From contig AP031356.1 in NCBI GenBank assembly GCA_037833965.1, positions 9,446,501-9,510,500 on the forward strand: DNA of 64,000 nt. Reading direction: 5' to 3'. This DNA comes from Marchantia polymorpha subsp. ruderalis (taxonomy: Eukaryota > Streptophyta > Marchantiopsida > Marchantiales > Marchantiaceae). The notes beneath the pieces were generated by a model. The model was not told where the DNA came from and searched no databases. It saw nothing but the letters and a program-made list of their open reading frames with translations. Position 1 is the first letter of the stretch; each line of letters opens with the position of its first letter. Shown here one piece after another: positions 11,860 to 21,763 of the stretch. A program made the position numbers and the translations under genes.

Positions 11860-14510
11860 TTAGTCAATTTTCTATACGGTTCAAGCAAGCAAACTTGAAA
11901 CATTGGATGAATTTTTATAGATTATGATATATACAACCTTTATGCAATCTCGATGACCTGCTTATGCATCCAAAAAGTTTCAAGACGGCGATACTCAAAT
12001 TTGTTGCTTGATTGGATTACAATGCAAAAGCCAAACTTTATCTCCCACTAATATGTTCGGAATTTGCTTTCAAGATTTGTCTGCATTTCTTTATTGTAAC
12101 TCTTGAGCTTTTATAAGCCTTGCATTCATGTCTTCGTGTATCTTTAAAAGTCTAGTAACCAAATCTTGCGTAGATGAATTCTTTGCAAACTCAAGTTTAA
12201 AGAGTCAAATCGTGGATGATATTCATAGTTTGCGAAAAAACAGAGTTTGATGAATGAACTCTTGAAATGAATTATTGTAGGCAAATTTTGCTACTTGAAG
12301 TAGATCTATCAAATTGTCTTGATGTAAATAATGAGGTATCTTAAATACTACTTTGATACTTGATTCACTTGTTTGATTTGTCCATCATATGCTCATGAGG
12401 ATGATATGCTAATGATATATTGATCTTCATTTGTAAATTCTTGAACAAGGTTTTCTAAAACTTAGACATGAACATCAAACATAATCAGGGATGATGTCAT
12501 CAACATGTCCATGATATTTAAACATCTTTTCCAAGAAAAATCATGTCTTTTTTTATTTGTGATAAACTTGTTGCAAGACACAAAGTGTGTCATCTTTATC
12601 AAGTGTTACATCACAACATAAACTTAATCAAAAGATTTAAACTTTGAAAGTTACAAAATGAAGTCCATGAATATGTATGACCATGAGATTTTTAAAATCT
12701 GTAGTGGTTAAGCTAACAACTATTACTTCTGACAATGTATCTTCAATCTAAAGCAATTTTCACATGTTGTGACAAAGTCTTCCATGGTTTTCAATTTTTA
12801 TGATTGTTAAAAGTCTATGGATATCAACTCTTGTTGTAGCCAAAGTATCATGTTGATAAAAAGTAGTGTCAATACTAGAGCACTCGGAGTCGGCATGAAC
12901 CTTTCGGGATATAAAGCTTTTCTTAATATTATATTCTATTTTGAAACTATAATCTTGGATCAACATCATGCAACCTGAAAATCTTGGAATTGGAAATCAG
13001 TTGATTCAAAAATTTTGAATATAGATTTTTAAGCATGGATTCCAAAATTTTCTAGGATTGAAAGTGCTAGCAATTTTTTTGCAATTTCTAGCTCAAAGGA
13101 TTAGGTTTCAATTTACTTGAATATCTTCAATAAAAATACATCCAACAAAGTTGTGCTACGCATGAACTTCTATTAAAGATGTTTAGGTTTGATGTGCGGA
13201 GTCTTTTGTTGGTAAGCTGCATCTCCTTCCTTGGATGCAAGATACTCTCGTAAGGAAAGAGCATCCGATCAAATTAGCTTGGATCAAGATTCTTGTGATT
13301 GATGTGGACCGTGACCAGATGTTGAGCTCCTTCAAAAATATGACGCCACTCTTGGAATGAGTTAATAATGATTGAGAGTTGCTTGTTGTGGATCTCAAAT
13401 GGAGTTTAACGGCAAGAAATTTTTGTGAGTGAATTGCAACAAATTGAACAAAGCCGTACATCTTTGTCGATCTGTGAAAGAATTGCCTCAAGTACAAATT
13501 TGAAATCAACTATTTTTAGAAAAAATGGCTTTTGAAAATCAAGATGCGCCAAAAATATTTAGCCTTATAAACTTTTTTTTATTAAATTTAAAAGATTTGA
13601 TTTGTTTTTGCATTCCACTTGAACTTGTCTTAGCAAGTCATTCTAATCAACAGAGCAACAATCTTGGAATAATTTGAATAAAGCTTCAATATATATTTGC
13701 AAAATCAAGAACACATTGTACGTTACAAACAGTTAACATTTTTTTTCACTTGGCGACCATGCAAATATTCTTTGGATCCATGAAAAAATTGTCTCTAGCA
13801 ATATTATAGCTCAAATATTTGACTTGTAGTCGCTATAAAACATACTTCTCTTGCTTGACGTATAGTCCAACAGTGTGTAGCTTCTCCAATACTAATCCTA
13901 CATGGTTAATGTGTACTTCTTCATTCTTGGTGAAAAACAATATGTCATTGAGCTTACAGACAAATACATTGTATATAAATTTAGAGATAACTTTGTTCAT
14001 CAACTGTTGGAAGATGACAGGTTATGTTGATAAGATTAAAACTCATGATATTTTGTCTAAGTATCCATACATAGTTTGAAATACCGTCTTTCATTTGTCA
14101 CCTTCTTTGATAGGTATTAGATTGTACGCTCCACAAGAATCAATTTAGATCTGCATATTTGTTTGACTGAGTTGATGAAGAAGTCTTGAAATAAGCAAAA
14201 ATGAATATCAATCCTTAATTGTGACATTGTCTCTTTCTTTTTGATAAATATAATAAACATGAGCTCCAACAAGTGACTTGAAATGTCAAATGAATTTCAT
14301 TGCAATATTTTCATCAAGATAATCTCCCAATGCAACAAGCTTGTTTTTAGATTGAATAAAAGAAAGATTGTGCAACTTCTTGGAGTTCAATGTTAAAATC
14401 ATAAGATTGATGTTGAAAAAATGTATCAGCTTTATTATCAAACACGTCTCAATACTCCTCATATTCTGCTAGTAACTTGCTTGGTTTTTGAACACTTTGA
14501 GATGTCAAAA
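11860..14510 (-). pseudogene. Degenerate gypsy pol (RT, RNase H, integrase)
   Basis: Translating the minus strand, with many stops and frame changes, gives recognisable gypsy landmarks in order. RT N-terminus: LLAEYEEY and ADTFFQHQSYDF (about 14300-14500). RT core: GAYNLIPIKEGD (about 14060-14160), then HINHVGLVLEKLHTVGLY-like (13860-13940). RNase H: EAILSQIDKD, then NSFQEWRHIFEGAQHLV and HINHKNL (about 13290-13510). Integrase core: VFKYHGHVDDII (about 12500) and LLQVAKFAYNNSF (about 12242-12335). Integrase tail: VGDKVWLL (about 12030). The pattern matches Tf1/sushi-like or chromovirus-type elements. No chromodomain was recognised downstream. Confidence 0.85.
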
Positions 14511-14922
14511 TTGTGTAAATTGTAAACATATTTTCATTCTTGTCAATCTTCATAAAAGCTCAAACAACAACAATAAACATACCTTTGATTTTGGATCCTT
14601 TGACTTGATAAATACAAGTATCTAAAATTTCTATAAGTATCTAAACAAAATATGAAAAGTTATGGCTTAAAATGTTAGCTTTTAATTTTTTCAATTTATA
14701 TATGATTTAATCATTTGTAATCAAGAGAGATTCAAGACAAAAGTTTTAGAAGGATAAATAATTATAATGAGTCTATAGTATTTATGTGATATTTTCAAAT
14801 AATGTTTAAAAATTAAGTTTTGTGAGAAATAACTCCTGAAATAAAATAACTCAACTCTCAAAGTATATTTTTTAGAATTTATAGGAATATTATGACATTT
14901 TACAAGATTTTTATGAAAAAAA

Positions 14923-15484
14923 GCAAAGTTTGTAAAATCTATCATGACTATATATTTATGCTATGTGGATGAAAATTTAGTTTAAGTGAATTCCTAAAAC
15001 AACAAAAAGTTTCAAAGGATAGTATAACACTTGATGACATGGCAAAATTTATCAACATCATGATTCGAGGGAGATATGATAATGGGTTTGTCAGCTCCAC
15101 TATTTTCAAATTAAATTTTTTTGTGTCTTAACTCATCAGTGCCTGAAATGTAGCAAAATTTGTGCATGTTTTGGCCTTTAAGGTTTCAAGATGCAATTGT
15201 TTAAATCTTCCCTTGAATAAAAAGCAAAGTTTGTGAAATCCATCATGACTATATATTTATGCTATGTGGATGAAAATATAGTTTAAGTGAATTCCTAAAA
15301 CAACAAAAGATTTCAAAGTATAGTATAACACTTGATGACATGGCAAAATTTATCAACACCATGGTTTGAGGGAGATATGATAATGGATGTGTCAGCTCCA
15401 CTATTTTCAAATTCAATTTTTTTGTGTTTTGATTCAAAAGTGCCTGAAATGTAGCAAAATTTGTGCTTTTTTTGGCCTTTAAGG
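14923..15484 (-). repeat. 301-bp direct tandem duplication inside the old relic
   Basis: Unit one is 14923-15223, unit two 15224-15484. They match closely, starting GCAAAGTTTGT(A/G)AAATC and sharing TTTATGCTATGTGGATGAAA, AACACTTGATGACATGGC and TAGCAAAATTTGTGC. Unit two stops abruptly at AAGG, where the younger element begins. The missing end of the unit reappears in diverged form from 26416. Confidence 0.88.
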
Positions 15485-15854
15485 TGTCGTGCGACTCAGT
15501 ATCGCCATACTTCATACATCGCTGACATGCTCTACTCATAACTCACACATACATACACAAGGAACGAGAGTGTTCACACACAAAGGTATCACAACTAAAA
15601 GAAAGGTAAATGTCAAAACTGTACAAAGAGTCGAGCCCAACCCACGACTCACAAGTAGAATAAGGGTCGAAGCTATGGGGATCAACCCCGACGCGAAAGG
15701 CTCAACTCGAAGAATTGACAGTTCTTCGAGTTCGCCTCCTATAAAACCCGAGCCAGCCGACGTCCCAACGTGCATGGCGGTTCCAACGTACACGGTGTCC
15801 CAACGTGTATCTGCCCTCAAACTCAAATCAACACCAACGTCTCGAGCCATGACA
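15485..15854 (-). repeat. Left long terminal repeat, 370 bp
   Basis: Begins TGTCGTGCG and ends GCCATGACA, giving TGTC...GACA inverted termini, with target repeat AAGG on its outer side. It has two parts: segment A (15485-15596, 112 bp) and segment B (15597-15854, 258 bp). B recurs at 26154-26411, and A recurs alone at 15857-15968. B holds four copies of CCAACGT (15765, 15783, 15800, 15834) and a TATAAAA at 15740-15746. These are plausible promoter elements, though the TATA reads on the plus strand while the coding frames are on minus. Confidence 0.8.
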
Positions 15855-15856
15855 GT

Positions 15857-15968
15857 TGTCGTGCGACTCTGTATCGCCATACATCATACATCGCTGACAT
15901 GCTCTACTCACAACTCACACATACATACACAAGGAACGAGAGTGTTCACACACAAAGGTATCACAACT
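15857..15968 (-). repeat. Partial extra copy of LTR segment A
   Basis: Repeats 15485-15596 over its full 112 bp with only a few substitutions, and is separated from the left LTR by two bases (GT). It ends exactly at the A/B boundary of the LTR and is followed by the pol 3' flank instead of segment B. Confidence 0.85.
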
Positions 15969-15980
15969 CGCCCCCCTAGC
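15966..15980 (-). promoter_or_regulatory. Candidate polypurine tract
   Basis: On the minus strand, AGCTAGGGGGGCGAG lies 3' of the pol stop and directly abuts TGTGATACC, a possible LTR start. In Ty3/gypsy elements the polypurine tract primes plus-strand DNA synthesis just upstream of the 3' LTR. The position fits, but it abuts segment A, not the TGTC terminus that carries the target repeat. Confidence 0.5.
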
Positions 15981-16126
15981 TGGCGGTCAGGTCCCTCTGA
16001 CTCCCAGGTAGCCCTATCTACAACTACATGCTATGCACCTTCGTGTGTGCGTGAACCAGTAGGCCGGGTGCTATGTTGCTTCATCGTTAGTCGCCTATCT
16101 GCAATTCATAACATGTGAAGATCAAG

Positions 16127-17710
16127 TCATCTACCCTCTGAAGTACATCGAGGACAAACCCACCGTCCAGTAGGAACAACATCAATAGGTGGAGTCAAGC
16201 ATGACATGTGCCATCCCCTAGAACACCTATCACACACCAACATATGGGCCGCCTGATCAGCTGACCCACATAACATGCACCTCAAGCCGGCACGGACAAT
16301 CGCCAAGCTTGGATCCATAGTACCATCTACGTTTGGGAGGTGGCATGGCGCACAATTGCGCACATGATCCTTCCAAAGGACACCATCACGACCCTCCAAC
16401 ATGAGAACTCCAGAAGGTAACACCTCTCGCACTCGCAAGATAGTGTGTCTTGCCGTCACATCTAACGTAGTCGGTGCAGTCTGCTGTAAATAAACGTAGT
16501 CTCCCACACGAAACCTACGAATCGATGGTCGATAACCTCCTCCTCGAATAGTTGCATACCGCAACGTATCCCTGTGCTGAGCAATCGCAAGGTTCTCGAA
16601 CCCTACAGGCATAACTCTCCGAAAGAGCACTGCACGTTGAGAACACACTCTCACCCACATATCTGAATCATCAAGGTTCACCACCTCGCTAGACTCACGA
16701 CGAATCGCTGCAGGCAAGTCTGGATCTCGGCCGTACAATAGAAAATATGGTGAAAACGAAGCCAAGGATGCTTGACGACTGAATCGATATTCCATGCCCA
16801 GCCATGGTAACTGAATATCCAAGTCCCCAAGATGCCCCTTCTGTAGGCCATACTTGCGCAACGCTCTCTTCACCGTCTGTACCATCCGCTCAGCCAAACC
16901 ATCTGCCTTTGGATGATCTCGGGAAGTAGTCCGATGATCAATCAGCGTCTTGTCACACAAGACCTGAAACTCACCCTGGAACTCTGTCCCCTAATCGGTC
17001 AACACCTCAGCTGGTGCACCAAAGTGACTAATCACCCTGTCAAGAAAAGCATATGCTACTCCCTCACTCGCCTTGTTAGGTACTGCCACCAACTCAATCC
17101 ACTTGGAGAAATGCTCCACCATCACCAACACATACCGATGATGTCGTGTAGTCAAAGGTAGTGGTCCAGCAAAGTCCAAACTCGAACGGTAATCCAATCC
17201 CATGATAGGTAAGGGATGTAACTCTGGTGTCGGGGCATTGAACAATGCCCTCACTCGATCACAAACCATGCAATTTGATACCAACTACTGCACATGCGTA
17301 TGCATACCACGCCACCAATACTGACCTAGGAGTAAGCTGTACGTACGCTTCACCCAAAAATGTCCCAACTCCTCACGAGCATGCCTCACAATGCGTGTTC
17401 TCTGAGCTGGATGCGGTACTACTCATACCTTACCGTCCTCCCACACTCGGAGAACATGTGATCCCTCCAATCGATATCTCTTCGCCCGCTGGAGAACACG
17501 ATCTCGCTCCTTGGCACCCACTGTGTGTGGCACCATACTGGTCCGTAGGAACTCCAACACCAACACATCATCGTGAACATCACGCTGGTTCACACCGCCA
17601 TCCTCCTCAGCATCCGAAAACTGACTATCTACTCTCTGACTAGAGTAAGATGTCAAGTGGTCCTCACTACGATAGGCTTCACGTAACCAACACATGAAGG
17701 CCGATGCATG
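16127..17710 (-). pseudogene. Integrase with C-terminal PHD finger (pol end)
   Basis: Inserts element cDNA into the host genome; three internal stops (17423, 17285, 16991) in one frame. The HHCC zinc-binding domain is visible: HAREELGH, then NCMVC at 17255-17275. Catalytic triad: Asp in SLDFAGPL, Asp in EVLTD just before the stop at 16991-16993, and Glu in DGLAERMVQ (residue 24 of the last open segment). A GDYVYLQQ segment follows, as in gypsy integrase C-termini. The last 50 residues form a PHD finger (about 16145-16279) with ligands C228, C231, C243, C246, H251, C254, C269, C272, a DRCSRGWH core and GRWVCPRC end. PHD fingers read the histone H3 tail. The CLTPP and GRW features resemble PHDs that bind H3 unmethylated at K4, which is inference. 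It takes the place where chromoviruses carry a chromodomain. The frame ends at TAG 16127-16129. Confidence 0.9.
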
Positions 17711-17713
17711 CTA

Positions 17714-19261
17714 ACCGGGCACCATCTCCTCATCAACCTCACCATGCCACCTAGCTCTAGTGTCATCCTCCTGGCTAGTGCATGGGTTCCGACTCAAACC
17801 GTCGGCATCCAGGTTCGCAACTCCAGGCCTATGCACCACTTTAAAGTCGTACTCATGTAAGATGAGAGCCCACCGTGCAAGCTTCCCTGTGAGCTTGTCA
17901 GACTCCATCAATCATTTGAGCGATTGATGATCGGTAACAAGGGTAAACTGCGTACCAAACAAGTAACACCTGAAGTGTGCCACAGCCCACACCGTTGGCA
18001 AACACTCTCCCTCGTACAAACTATACCGCGACTCTGCTGCATTGTTCGAACTACTAGCGTACGCAACCACAAACTCCTTGCCCTCATCATCACACTGCGT
18101 CAACACCGCTCCAAGTCCCAACATACTCCAATCAGTGTGCAACTGGTATGGACGACCTCTGATAGGTCTCCTCAAGATGGGAGCGGCCACCAACCTGGCC
18201 TTGAGCTCAACAAAAGCTCTCTCCTGCTCATCTCCCCATTGCCACTCCTGATCCGACTTCAGCAACTGGTTCAAAGGCTTTGCTATAGCACTGAATCCCT
18301 TCACATACCTCCGGTAATAGTTCGCCAAACCCATGAATGCACGAACCCTACTCACATCCGCCGGACGAGGAATGCGCGCAATAGCCTCCACCTTTGCCTG
18401 CTGAACTCCCAAACCACCTGGGTAGATCACATGACCCAAGTACTCCACCTTCTCATGGAAGAACCTACACTTACCAGGATGTAACAGCAGACCATGAGCC
18501 CTCAACCGCTCAAGCACAATCTGCAAATGTATTTGGTGTTGCTCCACCGTGTCGCTAAACACCAAGATATCATCAATGTAACATCTGACGAAATCTAGCC
18601 TTGCTAGAATCCTGTCCATCACTCTCTGGAACTCGGCAGGTGCATTCTTCAACCCAAAGGGTAAGAATTGCCACTGATACAAACAATCGTTGCCGTGGGA
18701 GTTGACACCCCAAAACGCTGTCTTGGCCTTGTCCTCCTCCCGAATCGGCAATTGATGGTATCCCGGTCGAAGATCCAAAGTACTAAAAATCCTCGCATGT
18801 CCCACCACATCGAAGATCTCCTCAAGTGTAGACATGACATACTTATCGGCCTTCGTCTGCCGATTGATAGGACGGTAATCTCCACACATCCGCCTATCCG
18901 TGTAGTTGCCATGTACATCCTTCTTCGCTGGCATAACAGTGGCTGAAGCATACTCACCATGCGACAACTCCACTAACCCAGCCTCCAATAATTCCAACGT
19001 CCGACTCTGAATCAAGTCCCTTTCCATATCACTATATCGATAGGGACGACGGAAGATTGGCGTATCACTAGCCAACTCTATCCGTATGCCGGGTCCAATC
19101 AAAGTACCCAACTCCTTCATACTGAAGGCAAAACAACTCCTATAGTCACGTAGGAATTGTATCAACCGTCGCCTCTCTCCTCCGGTGATCTGAGAACCAA
19201 TCGATGGCTCCCACTCCTCCTCCATGGACCCACAAGAGGGAGGCGATACTGTCACTGGTTG
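17714..19261 (-). pseudogene. Reverse transcriptase and RNase H domains of pol
   Basis: Copies element RNA to DNA and removes the RNA strand. In the open segment 19255-17912 (447 residues) the RT motifs are FSTLDLRPGYHQ (catalytic D161), LPFGLKNAPAEFQ (199-210) and YIDD (226-229, catalytic pair intact), followed by the thumb/connection GHVIYPGG and FMGLANYYRRYVKGFS. RNase H follows with D375 (HTDWS), E417 (YEGE) and D442 (TDHQS). A stop at 17912-17914 sits where gypsy RNase H normally has Trp, and the frame resumes (ARWALILHEYDF, RPGVANLDADGLSR) to a stop at 17711. Upstream stop is 19262-19264. All catalytic residues I can place are intact, so inactivation is recent relative to the old relic nearby. 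Confidence 0.95.
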
Positions 19262-19264
19262 CTA

Positions 19265-20545
19265 TGACACCTCCTCCAAAGGAGGGTTCTCCGTACCCTC
19301 CTTCGTAGCAACCTTCCTGTGACCATCATCTTCAACTTCATGGGCGTTCACTCTCGCAAGTACTCTCGTCACGTCCCATGAACTCCAAGAATGACGAATA
19401 TCTCGCAAGTCGCGCCCAGCCATTGCCACTACCGTCCCGGTAGGCAATGAGCTAATAAGTGGTGTAACAACCACCAAATCTGCGCGCAAACGGCGTTGCT
19501 CGGCCAAACCCAAGCTCATAATCCACGTCAAGCAGTTTAGGTCCATAGCCTTACCCAAAACCTGACGACGCGACGCCTCTGAAACTGAAGAAGCCGCGGT
19601 CACACCAGTCAGAAACCCCATCGCACGCTCTCTCTCATCAGCGTTGAGCTCCACCAACTGATGTAGGGTACTGTCCCACAGTAGTCTAGGTCCCCCATCA
19701 CGATATGCATGTGATGCCAGATAACTGAACAACGTAGGCAAAGCCATCAGAGGCTGACCTACGTGGTTCACCAATGCCATGGGTGACCTATCCGCCACTC
19801 TCACCACCTGAGAGTATCGAGAGACATCCAAGATCCTGTCAACGGTAAGTGTTGGATCACGATGCACAGAATCATACACATGACGCAATATCTCTCGTGG
19901 TACAAGGTTGGTCCACCATAAACGTGCACGATGAGCACGTGAGCCAACCCTCGCAACATCCAACAACACTGCTAATCCAATCCATGCCCTGACCTCATGG
20001 ACACTCGCCATCAACTGGGCCCGAGTGTCACCCAACAATGGTACATTCTCTAGAATGTATGGGGGAGAACGTGTTTGCTGCTCCTGAAGATGACGTAACA
20101 CTCGTAGCATTTCTCAAAACATCCGAGATCTCGGGTCATGTAACCCTGCTCCATGCCCAACGCGTGTGTGCCCCTGAAATGGCCATCCCGCAATCACCAA
20201 ATCGATATGTCCAACTCGATCGAGGTCTGGCACCCCCAGCAATGAAATGTCTAAAGGCAACGCCTTCTGGTATTCTTGAACAGCTGATCGCGGCAACAAC
20301 AAAGGAAAACGCTGCATAAACTGTGTAACATGTCGTGAAGAAACCCGACTTGCAGTCTTGTCCTTCTCCACGTACAAGTATCTACGTACAAGAATACTTG
20401 ACTGCAACACTGCAGCCAAACCCGTGCTGATCCCTCCATAAAGATCCAGCAAATTAACACCCTCTGGGGAATACTCCCATACGATAGGTGTAGTAACTAA
20501 TGGTGATAGGGTGCTAAGACCACATACTAACCGATCACCTGAGAC
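19265..20545 (-). pseudogene. DNA cytosine-5 methyltransferase domain within pol
   Basis: Family role: transfers methyl from S-adenosylmethionine to cytosine C5. Motif I is LDLYGGISTGL (20449-20417). Motif IV is GWPFQGHT, where the catalytic PCQ is PFQ (TTT codon at 20177-20179). Then GLHDPRSR and a TGA at 20114-20116. In the same frame follow motif VI ILENV, motif VIII GSRAHRARLWWTNL, ERERAMGFLTGVT (motif IX/X region) and RRQVLGKAMDLNCLTW (motif X). The motif order is canonical, not the rearranged order of plant DRM enzymes, and the HRAR(L/Y)xW(T/G)NL block resembles DNMT3. It lies between protease and RT in the same frame as both, so it was part of the polyprotein. An in-frame TGA at 20546 precedes it. 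This copy lacks the catalytic Cys and cannot methylate. The fold assignment is firm; the subfamily is less so. Confidence 0.92.
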
Positions 20546-20548
20546 TCA

Positions 20549-21763
20549 CTCTGCCTCTGCTGGTAAAGAGGCATCACTCCAAGCCTTCTTCACCAACCTA
20601 TCAGCCTTCTGCTGTAATGCGTGGCAAGAACCCCAAAGTGGAACATCCAAAGATGATGACACTGCCGCTGCAAGACTCACCATCTCCTCCACCTCCTCAT
20701 AGACTGGAGTATCCTCGGCTGACCTGTTCCCCTCCAACAAGTCATCAGGCCATGTGAGCACTCCACTGAAACCCGCAATAGAGGCTAAAACTGCAAGAGA
20801 AGATCCAAGAGGTCGATCTCGAGAAATGAACCTCACAGGCAGCTCACTCATACGTCCATCACCGGACTTCCAACCAGGGCAATAAGCTGCCGTCTCCGTC
20901 CAATAATCCATCCGAAATCCCATCGGATATAACACCGCTCCACCAACAAGCACATCATATGACTTTGCTGATATAACCACCGTTCGAACTCCAAACTGCG
21001 AGCTATCCTGAGCATGACCATGTCTCAGCTGCACTGATATGCACTCTTTGGTCATCCTGTAAGACCTGTCGCTGGTGCCACCGAGTGATGTCTGAATCTG
21101 GAACGGACAAGTCTCCAACTCGTACCTCCGAACTCCTAAACTAATGCATGCAATCTTGCCCAACGTCAAAGGCTGTGCACAAGAATCAAGCAACACTCTG
21201 GCTGGGACATATACCTGCCCTGTAGCACTCACCAAGTGAAATACACAGCTCCGGTTGTCCACCATACACACACCAGGGACAACCCTCTCCCGATCAATGG
21301 CTGGTCGGGCTAGCAAGGACTCCATCCGTGCCGCTGCCACCTGCCATGTCGACTCATCGCTCGATGGAGTCGTAGAGTATAGCTCCTCATCAATAGTCTC
21401 GCCTATCTCGGCACTCGTAGCAGTGATACTCCCACGTTCACAAAACGTGGCTGCTACACAAAAAACCCGAGCCAAGTCAATCCCAGAGTCCATCAGCTCC
21501 ATAGCTAAAAATAGTGGAGATCTCATCACTGAGCTAGCCATCCGCGTCACTGCACTAGATGGTGTGTCCGTGTCCACCACACGTGACGTAGATGTCTCAG
21601 TCCTTCCACTAAGTTCACTAGGTGGTACAGGTCTTATGGATGAAGTATTGCCCAACTCTGACAACAAAAACGACTGGGGAGTGTCTGGCCTGACGTCCAC
21701 CCTTACCCCTCTGAGGATCCAACTCCCCTGTCGCACCGCGTGGCTCTGAAGCTCGAGTTGCAC
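20549..21763 (-). pseudogene. Retropepsin-like aspartic protease region of pol
   Basis: Start of the pol frame, overlapping the end of the gag frame by about 145 bp in a different frame, as in elements that make pol by frameshifting. The 405-residue open stretch has a long variable N-terminal half, then a retropepsin-like core VYVPARVLLDSCAQPLTLGK. The active-site triad is at 193-195: Asp193 is kept but the usual Gly is Cys (DSC instead of DTG/DSG). RTVVISAKSYDVLVGGAVLY follows, a typical second strand pair of plant gypsy proteases. It would cut the polyprotein. The listed start is only the first usable codon of the open frame. The region ends at TGA 20546-20548, after which the frame continues unbroken into the methyltransferase. 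Confidence 0.8.

Noticed and set aside
15489-16118. 209-codon plus-strand frame
   Set aside because: Lies entirely across the LTR and its partial copy; its repeated text is just the duplicated LTR segment.
17924-18484. 186-codon plus-strand frame
   Set aside because: Antisense shadow of the RT coding region.
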